64,000 bases of DNA from Cellvibrio sp. 79 (GTDB lineage Bacteria; Pseudomonadota; Gammaproteobacteria; Pseudomonadales; Cellvibrionaceae): assembly GCA_003056245.1 (NCBI GenBank), contig MVDH01000001.1:2283036-2347035 (forward strand). The letters run 5' to 3'. Positions 9,522 through 19,694 of this stretch are shown piece after piece (the stretch's first letter is position 1; the number at the start of each line of letters is the position of its first letter). The translations under genes were made by a program, and so were the position numbers. The notes under the pieces are model-generated. The model searched no databases. It was given only the letters and a program-made list of their open reading frames with translations, and had not been told where the DNA came from.

Positions 9522-10553
9522 TTATTCAAGATACTGGGTAAACGCAGCCAGCTCGCGAATTTTTTCACCGGCAAGGCTGCTACCGATAGCATCGCGTGCC
9601 ATTTCTACACCGTCAGACAAACTGCTCGCGACACCACTGACATAAATAGCAGCACCGGCATTGAGGGCGATAATATCAGCGGCTTTTTCAGCGTACTGGC
9701 CGCGACGATTACCCAACGCATCACGAATTAATAACAGTGAATCCTCCGCATTAGTAACACTCAAACCGATTAAGCTTTTGGATTGCATTCCAAAATCTTC
9801 CGGCTTGATAATGTATTCGCGAATTTCACCATTTTTTAATTCTGCCACCTGGGTTTCTGTCGCGAGGCTGATTTCATCCAGTCCATCTTTAGCGTGGACC
9901 ACCATCACGTGCTCACTGCCTAAACGACCAAGAACTTCAGCCATGGGTTTGCACAATTCGCCGTTAAATACACCAATTACCTGGCGCTTTACATTGGCTG
10001 GATTGGTCATTGGGCCAAGCATATTAAAAATGGTGCGCATTCCCAGCTCTTTACGCGGACCAATCGCATGGCGCATGGCACTGTGATGCGCCGGTGCGAA
10101 CATAAAACCCACACCGATTTCTTTTACACAACGCGCAACTTGTTCAGAAGTGATGTCCAGTTTAATACCAGCAGCTTCCAATACATCAGCGCTGCCAGTA
10201 GAACTGGACACCGAACGATTACCGTGTTTTGCAACACGACCACCCGCCGCCGCAACAACAAATGCGCTTGCGGTAGATACGTTAAATAAATTTGCACCAT
10301 CACCACCGGTGCCGCAGGTGTCAACCAAATAATCAACATCAATATTTACCGGCGTGGCCAATTCGCGCATCACCATTGCTGCACCGGTAATTTCATCAAG
10401 CGTTTCGCTCTTCATTCGCAACGCTACTAAAAAACCGCCAATTTGCGCTGGCGTTGCACCGCCGGTCATCACCAGGCGCATCACTGAAATCATTTCTTCA
10501 GTGGTTAAATCCAACTGCGCAACCAGTTTTGTTAACGCTTGTTTTATATCCAT
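9522..10553 (-). CDS. trpD: anthranilate phosphoribosyltransferase TrpD
   Basis: A 343-residue enzyme that attaches phosphoribose from PRPP to anthranilate. The PRPP site CGTGGDG and the [19 protein letters not shown] substrate segment are intact, as is GPMTNP. Length matches the family. It follows trpG after about 110 nt and precedes trpC. Confidence 0.96.
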   Translation of the reverse strand: MDIKQALTKLVAQLDLTTEEMISVMRLVMTGGATPAQIGGFLVALRMKSETLDEITGAAMVMRELATPVNIDVDYLVDTCGTGGDGANLFNVSTASAFVVAAAGGRVAKHGNRSVSSSTGSADVLEAAGIKLDITSEQVARCVKEIGVGFMFAPAHHSAMRHAIGPRKELGMRTIFNMLGPMTNPANVKRQVIGVFNGELCKPMAEVLGRLGSEHVMVVHAKDGLDEISLATETQVAELKNGEIREYIIKPEDFGMQSKSLIGLSVTNAEDSLLLIRDALGNRRGQYAEKAADIIALNAGAAIYVSGVASSLSDGVEMARDAIGSSLAGEKIRELAAFTQYLE

Positions 10554-10663
10554 TGCCCGTTACCTTTTTTGTTAGTTTTGTCCGGTCCAGGAACCGGTCT
10601 CTAGAGTTTTATGTCAGGTTGATTCTAAAGTTTAATAGGCTGTTACTTATTTAATAAATGGTA

Positions 10664-11245
10664 CTAATAAGCTGTTAAGAAATTGCGCAGCATGTCGTGA
10701 CCATGTTCAGTCAAAATCGATTCCGGGTGAAACTGTACACCCTCTACGGCGAGGGTTTTGTGTTTCACCCCCATAATTTCAGCCATGCTGCCATCTTCAT
10801 TTTGCGTCCAGGCAGTAATTTCCAAACAATCAGGGATAGATTCTTTTTCGATAACCAATGAGTGGTAGCGCGTGGCCTGGAATGGATTTTTTAATCCTTT
10901 AAACACACCGGTATTGTTGTGATACACCGGCGATGTTTTTCCATGCATCACAAACGGTGCGCGAATGACTTTGCCACCGAATGCCTGTCCGATACTTTGG
11001 TGCCCCAGGCAAACACCGAGCAAAGGAATTTTACCGGCAAATGTTTGGAGCGTTTCGATAGACACACCCGCTTCATTGGGTGTACATGGCCCAGGAGAAA
11101 TAACAATTTTTTCCGGTGCAAGCGTAGCGATTTCGGCAACAGTAATTTCATCATTGCGCACGACTTTTATCTCTGCGCCCAATTCACCAAAATATTGCAC
11201 CAGGTTGTAGGTGAAGGAGTCGTAGTTATCAATCATTAAAATCAT
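10664..11245 (-). CDS. trpG: anthranilate synthase component II (glutamine amidotransferase)
   Basis: A 193-residue class I glutamine amidotransferase that delivers ammonia to TrpE. The nucleophile Cys lies in GVCLGHQ (about residue 79) and the His/Glu pair in VQFHPESIL near the C-terminus; the oxyanion segment [11 protein letters not shown] is present. Its start overlaps the trpE stop by 4 bp (ATGA), so the two subunits are translationally coupled. It is separate from TrpD, as in Pseudomonas. Confidence 0.96.
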   Translation of the reverse strand: MILMIDNYDSFTYNLVQYFGELGAEIKVVRNDEITVAEIATLAPEKIVISPGPCTPNEAGVSIETLQTFAGKIPLLGVCLGHQSIGQAFGGKVIRAPFVMHGKTSPVYHNNTGVFKGLKNPFQATRYHSLVIEKESIPDCLEITAWTQNEDGSMAEIMGVKHKTLAVEGVQFHPESILTEHGHDMLRNFLTAY

Positions 11246-12735
11246 TTTGCACCACCTTTTACCGCTGCTTCACCGACCATATCGACTGCCTTGAAAATCG
11301 CACGCGCTTTATTCATGGTTTCTTTCCACTCCAATGCAGGAATCGAATCCGCCACTACACCGGCACCCGCTTGCACATACAGCTTGCCGTTCTTGATTAC
11401 CGCCGTGCGAATAGCGATTGCGGTATCCATATTGCCATTCCAGGAAATGTAGCCAACAGCGCCGCCATAAATACCGCGCTTCTCGCTTTCCAACTCGTCG
11501 ATAATTTCCATCGCACGAATTTTCGGTGCACCGCTTAAAGTTCCCGCTGGCAAAGCCGCACGCAATACATCCATCGCGCGCAGGCCGTCATTCAATTTTC
11601 CGGTTACATTGGAGGTGATGTGCATAACATGGGAGTAACGCTCGACTACCATTTTATCGGTAAGTTTTACGCTGCCCACTTTCGCAACACGACCCACATC
11701 ATTGCGCCCCAAATCGATCAGCATCAAATGCTCGGCAATTTCTTTGGGATCATTGACCAACTCAATTTCCAGCGCTTTATCTTCTTCCGCTGTGCGACCA
11801 CGACGGCGGGTTCCTGCAATCGGGCGTACCGTCACTTCACCATCTTCAAGACGCGCAAGAATTTCCGGGCTTGAACCCACGACGTGATGATCACCCAGAT
11901 TCATAAAATACATATAAGGCGACGGATTCAAATTACGCAGTGCGCGATAAAGGTTGATCGGTTCACCGCGAAAATCAATCGACATGCGCTGCGCAACCAC
12001 TACTTGCATGGTATCGCCCGCAAGAATGTATTCCTTGATTTTGTCGACGTAGCGATGGAAATTTTCTTCGCCGCAATTGGACTTAAACAAAGGTTCGCTG
12101 TTGCCGTTATTACCCAGGGATAGAGCTGGCGTTGCCGGTGTTTCACCGCGCAATTTTTTCTCCAGTTCATCCAGGCGTGCGCTGGCTTTGGCAAATGCGT
12201 TTTCAATTTCCGGATTAGCGTGGATCACAAAAATTAATTTGCCGGCGAGATTGTCGAACACCAGAACTTCATCAGAAACACTTAATAAAATATCCGGTGT
12301 ACCGATAACATCGTTGGGTGTGCTGGCTTTTAAATGCGGCTCAACATAGCGAACACAGTCGTAACCAAAATATCCGACTAACCCTCCGGTAAAACGTGGC
12401 AAGCCGGGCAGCTCCGGTGCGCGATAACGCTCTTTAAACGCTTCAACAAACGCCAAAGCATCCGCACACTGGTGAGTTTCTACAACTTCACCATCGCGTT
12501 CGACAGTGACCGTTTCACCAAACGCTTTCAACACCGTACGCGCAGGTAAACCAATCATGGAGTAACGCCCCCATTTTTCACCGCCTTGTACGGATTCAAA
12601 TAAATAGGAGTAAGGGCCAGCAGCCAGTTTCAAGTAGGAAGATAACGGAGTATCCAGATCGGCCAATACTTCGCGCATGACCGGAATGCGGTTATAGCCT
12701 TGTGCGGCTAATTCGATAAATTGTTCGGAATTCAT
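11242..12735 (-). CDS. trpE: anthranilate synthase component I
   Basis: A 497-residue chorismate-using large subunit of anthranilate synthase. The start [18 protein letters not shown] matches Pseudomonas TrpE and has AAAGG upstream; the frame extends to 12789 without support. The feedback-inhibition region [19 protein letters not shown] (about residues 45-63) and the catalytic C-terminal PIAGTRRRG and [10 protein letters not shown] motifs are present. First gene of the trp operon, overlapping trpG. Confidence 0.96.
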   Translation of the reverse strand: MNSEQFIELAAQGYNRIPVMREVLADLDTPLSSYLKLAAGPYSYLFESVQGGEKWGRYSMIGLPARTVLKAFGETVTVERDGEVVETHQCADALAFVEAFKERYRAPELPGLPRFTGGLVGYFGYDCVRYVEPHLKASTPNDVIGTPDILLSVSDEVLVFDNLAGKLIFVIHANPEIENAFAKASARLDELEKKLRGETPATPALSLGNNGNSEPLFKSNCGEENFHRYVDKIKEYILAGDTMQVVVAQRMSIDFRGEPINLYRALRNLNPSPYMYFMNLGDHHVVGSSPEILARLEDGEVTVRPIAGTRRRGRTAEEDKALEIELVNDPKEIAEHLMLIDLGRNDVGRVAKVGSVKLTDKMVVERYSHVMHITSNVTGKLNDGLRAMDVLRAALPAGTLSGAPKIRAMEIIDELESEKRGIYGGAVGYISWNGNMDTAIAIRTAVIKNGKLYVQAGAGVVADSIPALEWKETMNKARAIFKAVDMVGEAAVKGGAK

Positions 12736-13041
12736 GACATTACCTTTAGGCTCACCCGACTCTTTATAAGAAGCGGCAAGCTGTTTCATATTATTGAAAT
12801 CGGTTCAGGCTCCCGTTGCGTCCACGACTAACTGAAATTCATAGCGCAACAGAGAAAGGCGGACTTTGCTGCGAAACGGGGATGTTTCGGCAAAGCAATA
12901 GAAACTAGCGACGCCATCGGGCGACGAGGTGGGTAGCGCACTCTGTAGTGGTGAAAGTTGCGTGTGTCACGAAGAGTTTTCCTGTTTGAACTGAGGGCAA
13001 GTGTACTGAATTATTCAGCGACTGCCTACCCTCAGTTTGGC
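12736..13041 (-). promoter_or_regulatory. leader region of trpE with a hairpin (12865-12894)
   Basis: The 306 bp between rpe and trpE contain one clear hairpin: TTTGC plus CGAAAC pair with GTTTCG plus GCAAA, with a 2-nt bulge and a 6-nt loop. No U-run follows on the minus strand. A short ORF overlapping this leader contains no Trp codons, so classic Trp-leader attenuation is not supported. In Pseudomonas a gph gene occupies this rpe-trpE interval; here it is absent. Confidence 0.4.
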
Positions 13042-13725
13042 TTACTCAACCAGGGCAAGTTGGGCGTGCATCTCGGCGATTGTTGCGGCGTAATCGGGCG
13101 AATTGAAAATCGCTGAACCTGAAACAAAAGTATCGGCCCCGGCTTCGGCAACGGCACGGATATTATTGATCCCTACCCCGCCATCCACTTCCAGGCGAAT
13201 AGGCAAGCCGCTGGCATCAATCAACGAGCGTGCCTCGCGTAATTTATCGAGCACATAAGGGATAAACTTCTGCCCGCCGAACCCCGGGTTCACGGACATC
13301 AGCAATAGCATGTCCATCTTGTCCATTACATATTTGATCTTGTCGAGCGAAGTGGCGGGATTAAGTACCAGCCCTGCTTTACAACCTTTGTCTTTAATAA
13401 GCTGCAATGAGCGATCTACATGGCGCGATGCTTCCGGGTGGAACGTAATAAAAGTCGCACCGGCATCGGCAAACTGGACGATCAGGTCATCCACCGGCTC
13501 CACCATTAGATGTACATCCATTGGGGCGGTGATGCCATAGTTGCGCAATGCCTTGCACACCATTGGTCCGAGGGTCAGGTTAGGCACGTAGTGGTTGTCC
13601 ATTACATCGAAATGGATGATATCGGCTCCGGCGGCCAACACTGCATCAACCTCTGCGCCCAGACGCGCGAAATCGGCAGAGAGGATGGAAGGCGCGATTT
13701 TGTAATCCCGTTTAAAGTTCTGCAT
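13042..13725 (-). CDS. rpe: ribulose-phosphate 3-epimerase
   Basis: A 227-residue TIM-barrel metalloenzyme that interconverts ribulose-5-phosphate and xylulose-5-phosphate. Metal and catalytic residues are visible in [27 protein letters not shown], and EVDGGVG; the phosphate loop is VSGSAIF. It lies upstream of trpE in the same orientation, as in Pseudomonas, but without gph between them. Confidence 0.96.
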   Translation of the reverse strand: MQNFKRDYKIAPSILSADFARLGAEVDAVLAAGADIIHFDVMDNHYVPNLTLGPMVCKALRNYGITAPMDVHLMVEPVDDLIVQFADAGATFITFHPEASRHVDRSLQLIKDKGCKAGLVLNPATSLDKIKYVMDKMDMLLLMSVNPGFGGQKFIPYVLDKLREARSLIDASGLPIRLEVDGGVGINNIRAVAEAGADTFVSGSAIFNSPDYAATIAEMHAQLALVE

Positions 13726-13852
13726 AAGCTAAAGTTCTTTGTGAATGTCCCGATATTTGTAGTAGCTGGCGCTGGTGGATTTTGATGGGGCGCCATTTAT
13801 CAGATCATTTTACGTGATAAGGTTCATTACCAACACCCGATAAGATGCCAGA

Positions 13853-14986
13853 ATGCAGCCAATCAAGCTTTTCACACTAATAAAAAACCTCAATACATTT
13901 AATTATGCTTGTGCACTCGTTACAGGTTTAATTTTTAGCCTGGCAGTTTTTGCGCAAGGACCATCCCAGGAACCGTCAAAGGAGCAATCTGGGGAACCAC
14001 CGCAAGAACAGCCTGCCGCGGCAAATGACAACGCTCAATCCAGCACATCCTCTTCCGAAGTCCCGCTTTATGAATCGCGCGCTGTGCGCGATAAAACGCT
14101 AATCGCCAATGCAGCCGGGGAACAAGCGCAATGGCTTGATACCGAATACGGCAAGTTACTCGCGTTTTATCGCCCGACCGAAGCCAAACAAACACGCGGT
14201 GTTTTGATCTTGTTCCACTCCGCTGAAGATCCCCAAACCTGGCCACCGATTCTGGAAAACCTGCGTGCAAATTTGCCCCGTTATGGCTGGGAAACATTAG
14301 CGATCACGCTTCCACAAAAGTATCCACAACCAATCCCGGTCCGCGCTAGCTCAGCGAGTGCCAGTTCTACCAGTGAAACTGCGCCTGCTGCCGAACCACC
14401 CACACCTGCTCCGGCGGAGAATACCGAGCCCGCAACAGCACAAGCCTCATCCTCTTCGTCATCGCGAGTAGCCAGGGCAACATTGGTTGAAGCTTATGTG
14501 CAGGCAGCACTTAAATTCCTGCAGGATAAAGGTCAATTCAATGCGGTATTTTTGGTCGATAACAGTTCGGCCGATTTGGTATTACAGCAATTGTTGCCAC
14601 AAATTAAAGAAAATCCCAAAGACCCAAGCACTATCGATGGCCCTATCCAGGCGTTGGTGATTACCAACTTGCAGAGCCAGGAACAACTTACCACCAATGA
14701 ATTAACATCGATTTTCGCCAACAAACAATTGCCGGTACTGGATGTGTTTTTTAATCCCGACGACGCGGAGCAAAACAAAGCTCGCGATTTGCACCACGCC
14801 GTGGCGATGCGGCAAAAACTGGACAATTACATACAAGCATCGCTTGATAGCCAACCCAAAATCGTGGAGACAGACCCGCGCAGTTTTCTGGCAGCGCGAG
14901 TACGGGGCTTCATGCAAAAGCATGCGAGCGGAACTGAATTAAAAGGTGCGGATAATAAGAAAACCGAGCGGCAAACAACGCCCTAA
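13853..14986 (+). CDS. DUF3530 family secreted protein
   Basis: A 377-residue protein with a signal-like hydrophobic segment at residues 18-35 (ending VFAQG), then a low-complexity Pro/Glu/Gln stretch. The remaining domain has the alpha/beta-hydrolase-like pattern of DUF3530 (GVLILFHSAEDPQTWPPILENLRANLPRYGW). A second disordered Ala/Pro/Ser insert lies at about residues 163-210. The family is common in Pseudomonas and Cellvibrio; its substrate is unknown. A terminator follows directly. Confidence 0.75.
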   Translation: MQPIKLFTLIKNLNTFNYACALVTGLIFSLAVFAQGPSQEPSKEQSGEPPQEQPAAANDNAQSSTSSSEVPLYESRAVRDKTLIANAAGEQAQWLDTEYGKLLAFYRPTEAKQTRGVLILFHSAEDPQTWPPILENLRANLPRYGWETLAITLPQKYPQPIPVRASSASASSTSETAPAAEPPTPAPAENTEPATAQASSSSSSRVARATLVEAYVQAALKFLQDKGQFNAVFLVDNSSADLVLQQLLPQIKENPKDPSTIDGPIQALVITNLQSQEQLTTNELTSIFANKQLPVLDVFFNPDDAEQNKARDLHHAVAMRQKLDNYIQASLDSQPKIVETDPRSFLAARVRGFMQKHASGTELKGADNKKTERQTTP

Positions 14987-15024
14987 AGAAAAACGGGATC
15001 AATCTTCACGATTGATCCCGTTTT
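14985..15024. terminator. strong bidirectional terminator
   Basis: 13-bp arms AAACGGGATCAAT (14991-15003) and ATTGATCCCGTTT (15011-15023). The plus strand continues TTGTTG and the minus strand continues TTTCTTT, so the minus-strand U-run is at least as good. It can end the DUF3530 gene and a minus-strand transcript arriving from 15160. Confidence 0.88.
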
Positions 15025-15170
15025 GTTGATTGCCCATCGTGCATCCTGCACTGATCGGCGTCTCCCTCTTGCATGACTTTCAATCCAGGTGAGCAAAGAA
15101 TTAGGCGCTTCCCTTGACCCTTCGTGGTCAACCTACCTTCCCTGACGACCTCCTTGTTAGAAGCCATTGT
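14985..15170 (-). ncRNA. candidate CsrA/RsmA-sequestering small RNA (RsmY/CsrB-like)
   Basis: Read on the minus strand, this 276-bp gap holds a run of GGA motifs (plus-strand TCC at 15151, 15139, 15110, 15084, 15063 and 15044) before a strong terminator. One GGA sits exactly in the loop of a perfect hairpin, GTGCA-GGA-TGCAC (15039-15051). Another hairpin TTGACC/GGTCAA (15114-15131) separates two GGAs. GGA-in-loop repeats with a Rho-independent end are the hallmark of RsmY/RsmZ/CsrB decoy RNAs. No ORF fits. A GacA box is not obvious upstream, and the 5' end is a guess. Confidence 0.45.
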
Positions 15171-15305
15171 CTAGTAAAGGGGTTTACGACGATAGTCGCA
15201 AAATTCGTTTAGTTTTGTAGGAAATTTGCCATTACCAAGCGCGGCATTTGGCTTATAACCAGACGGCCATAGCTACAATCCACAGAGCACTAACCGATCC
15301 ATTCG

Positions 15306-16046
15306 TTACTTGCCCATTAGCTGTGCAAGGCGCTCATGGAGCTCGCCTTTCTCTGGCGGTACACAAGCGCGAGTAGCCAGATAATGAAGATTGAATAATT
15401 GAAAATAATCCAGCAGCACTTCACTTGCTGTTAGCTCATTTGCCATCTGCAAACACAGCGCCGCCGCTTCGGCAGTGGACAAATAATTATCCTGGTGCGA
15501 TTTGCGTACGGCATAACCACGGCCATCGGTTTCGGGTAACACAACACAGGAAAACGCATCCAGCCAGCGGCTTAAATGAAACATACGGCCACTTTGTTTC
15601 CAGGTTCCATCCAGTAAAACAAATGTATTGATTCGTTCGTCGATTGGTAATTCACTCACCAATTCGCGGGAATTTGCCGCTGCGTCATTGGCCTCTTCTG
15701 GAAAAACAATTAAACAGCGCCGTTGCGGGTCGCTTAATAATTTCACTAACGCTTTATCCGGCTCGGTGCGGCTCCAGCAAAACACATGAGTGCGCGCGGG
15801 CAACACATCGGCGATTAAACGGCCAGTATTTGTCGGTTTTAATACTTCATCGCGATGCATTAGCAAAATAAATTCACTGCGCGTTTCCAACGTCGGCCGC
15901 CATTGGCAAATGCAGGCATAAGCCGCTAGTTGGCAATCCTCACAGCGAATAACTGATTTGCCCCGTGCCAGGAACTCGCGAGTGGCTTCAGCAATACGAC
16001 GGGAGCGAAGGGATAAAAACTGGTTTCGGTGAGTGGTGTTAGTCAT
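15306..16046 (-). CDS. tapT: tRNA-uridine aminocarboxypropyltransferase (DTW domain)
   Basis: A 246-residue TapT/YfiP-type enzyme that transfers the 3-amino-3-carboxypropyl group of SAM to tRNA uridine (acp3U). The N-terminal cysteine cluster (RCEDC...CIC, residues 34-47) and the signature DGTW (FVLLDGTWKQ) are present, with a conserved RKSH near residue 180. Length is normal. It is divergent from dapE. Confidence 0.88.
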   Translation of the reverse strand: MTNTTHRNQFLSLRSRRIAEATREFLARGKSVIRCEDCQLAAYACICQWRPTLETRSEFILLMHRDEVLKPTNTGRLIADVLPARTHVFCWSRTEPDKALVKLLSDPQRRCLIVFPEEANDAAANSRELVSELPIDERINTFVLLDGTWKQSGRMFHLSRWLDAFSCVVLPETDGRGYAVRKSHQDNYLSTAEAAALCLQMANELTASEVLLDYFQLFNLHYLATRACVPPEKGELHERLAQLMGK

Positions 16047-16168
16047 AAATCCGGAGCAAAACAGTGAAAGCGCGCATTATCAGCCAAGCGCGGGGTAAAA
16101 GCATCTCGCAACGCCGGTAAAAAAATCGCGTAGAATTGGCGGCAATTTTTTTGACTCCGGATACCATC

Positions 16169-17320
16169 ATGACCCCTGCGTTAACACCAACCCTGCAACT
16201 TGCTATTGATTTGATCCGCTGCCGCTCTGTCACCCCTGAAGATGATGGCTGCCAAACACTGATGATCCAGCGCCTTGAAGCTATCGGCTTCAAAACCGAA
16301 CGGTTGCGTTTTAGCGAGGTGGATAATTTTTGGGCAATTCGTAACGGAGCAGGCGGTGATACCGGGCCAATACTGGCCTTTGCCGGTCATACCGATGTGG
16401 TCCCCACCGGACCAGAAGCCAATTGGAGCAATTCACCGTTTGAGCCAAAAATTATTGATGGCATGTTGCACGGGCGTGGCGCGGCGGATATGAAAGGCTC
16501 GCTGGCAAGCATGGTCATCGCCTGCGAAAACTTTGTTGCCAAATACCCAAACCACAAAGGTCGCATCGCGTTCCTGATTACCAGCGATGAAGAGGGTCCG
16601 TCGATTAACGGCACCGTGAAAGTAGTGGAATGGCTGGAAGCACGCAATACAAAAATGACCTGGTGCATCGTGGGTGAACCATCCAGCACCAAAGTGGTTG
16701 GCGATGTGATTAAAAATGGGCGACGGGGTTCATTGGGCGCCGTATTAACCGTAAAAGGAATTCAGGGCCATGTGGCCTATCCTCACCTTGCCGATAATCC
16801 CATCCATAAACTCGCCCCGGCATTGGCAGAGTTGGCAGCGGAACATTGGGATAACGGCAATGAATTTTTCCCAGCCACCAGTTTTCAGGTATCCAATATT
16901 AATGGCGGCACCGGCGCAACCAACGTAATTCCGGGCGACGTTGTTGTGGTATTTAATTTTCGTTTTTCTACCGAATTAACCGAGCAAATCCTGCGCGAGC
17001 GCACGCACGCCATTCTGGATAAACATGGCTTGAAATACGATTTGCGATGGACCTTGAGTGGCCAGCCGTTTCTCACTGCACGTGGTGATTTGGTTAATGC
17101 CGTAGTCAATGCGATTAAAACAGAAACCGGATTGGATACAGAATTATCCACCTCTGGCGGTACGTCGGATGGACGCTTTATCGCACCAACAGGTGCACAG
17201 GTTGTGGAGCTGGGTCCAATCAATGCGACCATTCATAAAGTAGATGAGTGTATTAGTGCGGACGATTTAAATAAGCTAACGGCTATCTACGAAAAAACAT
17301 TGGAAAATTTATTAACCTGA
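16169..17320 (+). CDS. dapE: succinyl-diaminopimelate desuccinylase
   Basis: A 383-residue M20 zinc peptidase-family enzyme in lysine/diaminopimelate synthesis. Metal-site motifs are present: GHTDVV (His74, Asp76), GRGAADMKG (Asp107), and TSDEEGP (Glu141/Glu142); the lid dimerisation domain is at about residues 180-295. ATG 16169 is chosen over the upstream in-frame TTG 16136 because it gives the family N-terminus. A terminator lies 26 nt after the stop. Confidence 0.95.
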   Translation: MTPALTPTLQLAIDLIRCRSVTPEDDGCQTLMIQRLEAIGFKTERLRFSEVDNFWAIRNGAGGDTGPILAFAGHTDVVPTGPEANWSNSPFEPKIIDGMLHGRGAADMKGSLASMVIACENFVAKYPNHKGRIAFLITSDEEGPSINGTVKVVEWLEARNTKMTWCIVGEPSSTKVVGDVIKNGRRGSLGAVLTVKGIQGHVAYPHLADNPIHKLAPALAELAAEHWDNGNEFFPATSFQVSNINGGTGATNVIPGDVVVVFNFRFSTELTEQILRERTHAILDKHGLKYDLRWTLSGQPFLTARGDLVNAVVNAIKTETGLDTELSTSGGTSDGRFIAPTGAQVVELGPINATIHKVDECISADDLNKLTAIYEKTLENLLT

Positions 17321-17322
17321 TT

Positions 17323-17493
17323 CTATTTGCCGACGCTCAAATAACAATAAAGCCCCTCCCGGGGCTTTATTTTTGGTAATGGAAAACTCTCCCGCCTTCC
17401 ACAGTCAATAAATCCGATAGCCAACAAGTCCAGGCGTTGCCGGTTTGCTTTACATAATGACTTAACGCTTATCGCCTGCAAAATATTTCGCAT
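17323..17493 (-). CDS. candidate small protein (56 aa) with strong Shine-Dalgarno
   Basis: A minus-strand ORF beginning MRNILQAISVKSLCKANRQ has AAGGAG 5 nt before its ATG at 17493, unusually good for a chance ORF. It is rich in Arg/Lys in its first half. Its 3' end runs across the dapE terminator hairpin. I recognise no family. It may be noise, since nothing but the ribosome binding site supports it. Confidence 0.3.
   Translation of the reverse strand: MRNILQAISVKSLCKANRQRLDLLAIGFIDCGRRESFPLPKIKPREGLYCYLSVGK
17346..17374. terminator. dapE terminator
   Basis: 11-bp arms AATAAAGCCCC (17346-17356) and GGGGCTTTATT (17361-17371), TCCC loop, T-run to 17374 on the plus strand. Confidence 0.9.
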
Positions 17494-17842
17494 GTTCACT
17501 CCTTAGAAAAATCAGAGAATTTTATTGAGAAATGTTTTTGGCGACACACACAGCCAAAAATATTTGATGAAAGAGACGACTATTTAAGAGTTATCTAATT
17601 GGCGATGCATTATCTGGTTTTACTAAACGCCAAAATCATGGCTTACCCTCTTGACAAATTTTATGGTTTTTCTGTGCAAACCTTTTGAAAACATTAACAA
17701 ATCCAGACTTGTCATAGTTCTTGCTCATGCTTGCTTGACCGCGGTGAGTGTCGATTTTTTGGACATTTTCCTCTCGCGGTATCAAGCCCATCTTTGCTAT
17801 TCAGCAATTTTTTGTCATTCAGAATTTGAAAGGAAAATGAAT
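17494..17842 (+). promoter_or_regulatory. upstream region of the VAO-type flavoprotein gene
   Basis: This AT-rich stretch carries an 8-bp hairpin TTTTTGGC/GCCAAAAA (17535-17560) and a TTGACA (17651-17656) without a convincing -10 box. Longer in-frame extension of the downstream gene to 17651 lacks a ribosome binding site. Confidence 0.35.
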
Positions 17843-19582
17843 ATGACCAACTCTTTTTTCAGCGAAGTATTGCGCATCCCCGGTACCAAAGTGTTAAGCC
17901 GTGAAGAAGCGGCTTTTCAATACGGTGCAGATACCGGTGCAAGCCATCGCTTACCCGCCGGAGCCATTATCGTTAAAGAAGTCGATGCCGTAGAGGCAAT
18001 TCTGGCATTGGCCAATGAATTTAAAGTTCCGCTCTGGCCGATTAGCGGCGGGCGCAATTTTGGTTATGGTACGTCGCTGCCTGTTGATGTACGCAGTTTT
18101 ATTTTGGATTTATCGCAACTGCGCCGCGTCTACATTGATGTCCACTCATCCACGGCATTAATTGAACCTGGCGTCACTCAAAGTGATTTGCACGCGGCGA
18201 TTAAAAAATCCGGCGCAAATTTATTAGTCCCTACAACCGGTGTCGGCCCCAATGGAAATATTTTGGGTAACGCATTGGATGGAGGCTACGGTTTGACGCC
18301 TATCGCCGATCACTTTAATGCGATTTGCGAACTGGAAGGTTTTTGGGGCAACGGTACCGAGTTCCGCCACACGTATCAGGATTTGGGTTGCGCGGAAATG
18401 GCAAAGCGCTGGAATGCCGGTACCGGTTATTCCTGGGCAGGGTTATTGCGGCAGGGAAATTTCGGCATAGTCACTAAAGCGCGAGTGCAATTAGCGCGCG
18501 CACCGGAAGCAACGCGTATTTTAGTGTTCGAATGGAAATCCAATGACGCATTCATTGCGAACCAGGGAGAGTTGAATAAATTAACGGAAGATATTCCCGG
18601 CATCGGCGGCATTATTATGATGAACGACTGCCGCATCCTTTCCACACAAGTAGATACTCCGCTCGCATCTCCATTAAAAGGTGAAGAACGTGCACATTAT
18701 TTACGTGGTTTGGCAACACAGCGAAAAATTTCAGCGTGGACCGGACTCGGAACACTCTATGGTTCGCGCGCTGCGGTGGCGGGCTCAGTCAAAGATATTC
18801 GTCGCCGCTTGAAAAATTGTCGTGTCTGGAGTTTTAGTCCGGAACAGATTAAACACTTGCAAAAAATTCAGGATTACTTACCCAAATGGGGTTTCTCTGC
18901 CTTGCGTCGTCACTTCGGTGCGCTGACAAATACATTGGGAACTGTTGAGGGTTATCCCATCGTTGCCTTTCTGAAAATTGCTTATGCGCTCGACCCAACC
19001 GCTAAAAAACTCGATCTGAATTCCCATCCCGCTAAAGATGGTGCCGGTATTTTGTGGTACGCCCCATTGGTTCCGTTTACCAGCGATGAAGTAGAACGCT
19101 ATCGCGCTGTAATGAGCAAATGTTTAACAGCACATGGTTTTGATCCACTGCTAGCAGTAACGTCGCGTTCATCGCGCACCTTATCCGGCACCATCCCACT
19201 GTTGTTTGATCGCAAAAATCCGCACGACGTTGCACGTGCAAAAACTTGTTATCGCGCCCTGGTAAAAACCGGCTTGGAAAATGGTTGGCCACCTTACCGT
19301 CTGGGTGTTGATTATATGGACCTTATCGCCTGCCCCGCCGATTCGCCCAGCGCGCAAGTACAACACATGCTGAAAAAAGCATTGGATGAAAATGAAGTAA
19401 TTGGTTCCGGCCGCTATGAGCATGTAAAACCGGTTGCCCCATTTATTCCGGCAGTACAGCCCATTCCTGCAGAAGCAGAAAATACATTGCTGAACACTGT
19501 TTTGGAGAGCGCATTTGATACTGCCAGCTATTCCAGAATGTTTGTCAGAAATAGCAAAGGGGAGTCAGTGGAAATCCAGTAG
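17843..19582 (+). CDS. FAD-linked oxidase of the vanillyl-alcohol oxidase / p-cresol methylhydroxylase family
   Basis: A 579-residue flavoprotein with an N-terminal PCMH-type FAD domain (PLWPISGGRNFGYG near residue 60, VPTTGVGPNGNILGNALDGGYG near 125) and a C-terminal substrate/cap domain. Family members oxidise 4-alkylphenols, vanillyl alcohol or eugenol-type lignin aromatics; the substrate here cannot be read from sequence. ATG 17843 (MTNSFFSEV) is 8 nt after AAGGA; ATG 17837 is too close. No signal peptide. No cytochrome subunit gene follows, so it may be an oxidase rather than a dehydrogenase. Confidence 0.82.
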   Translation: MTNSFFSEVLRIPGTKVLSREEAAFQYGADTGASHRLPAGAIIVKEVDAVEAILALANEFKVPLWPISGGRNFGYGTSLPVDVRSFILDLSQLRRVYIDVHSSTALIEPGVTQSDLHAAIKKSGANLLVPTTGVGPNGNILGNALDGGYGLTPIADHFNAICELEGFWGNGTEFRHTYQDLGCAEMAKRWNAGTGYSWAGLLRQGNFGIVTKARVQLARAPEATRILVFEWKSNDAFIANQGELNKLTEDIPGIGGIIMMNDCRILSTQVDTPLASPLKGEERAHYLRGLATQRKISAWTGLGTLYGSRAAVAGSVKDIRRRLKNCRVWSFSPEQIKHLQKIQDYLPKWGFSALRRHFGALTNTLGTVEGYPIVAFLKIAYALDPTAKKLDLNSHPAKDGAGILWYAPLVPFTSDEVERYRAVMSKCLTAHGFDPLLAVTSRSSRTLSGTIPLLFDRKNPHDVARAKTCYRALVKTGLENGWPPYRLGVDYMDLIACPADSPSAQVQHMLKKALDENEVIGSGRYEHVKPVAPFIPAVQPIPAEAENTLLNTVLESAFDTASYSRMFVRNSKGESVEIQ

Positions 19583-19694
19583 TCGCACTGACTCAATACA
19601 ATCACAATAAATGATGTAAGAAGGATTTTTTATGAACAGAATAATTGCACCTTTGCATCAAGGACGATGCCTGAATTTCTGTATACATTCTTTA

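Noticed and set aside
12790..13041. Trp-codon leader peptide for trpE attenuation
   Set aside because: The short ORF in the leader has no Trp codons and the hairpin has no U-run.
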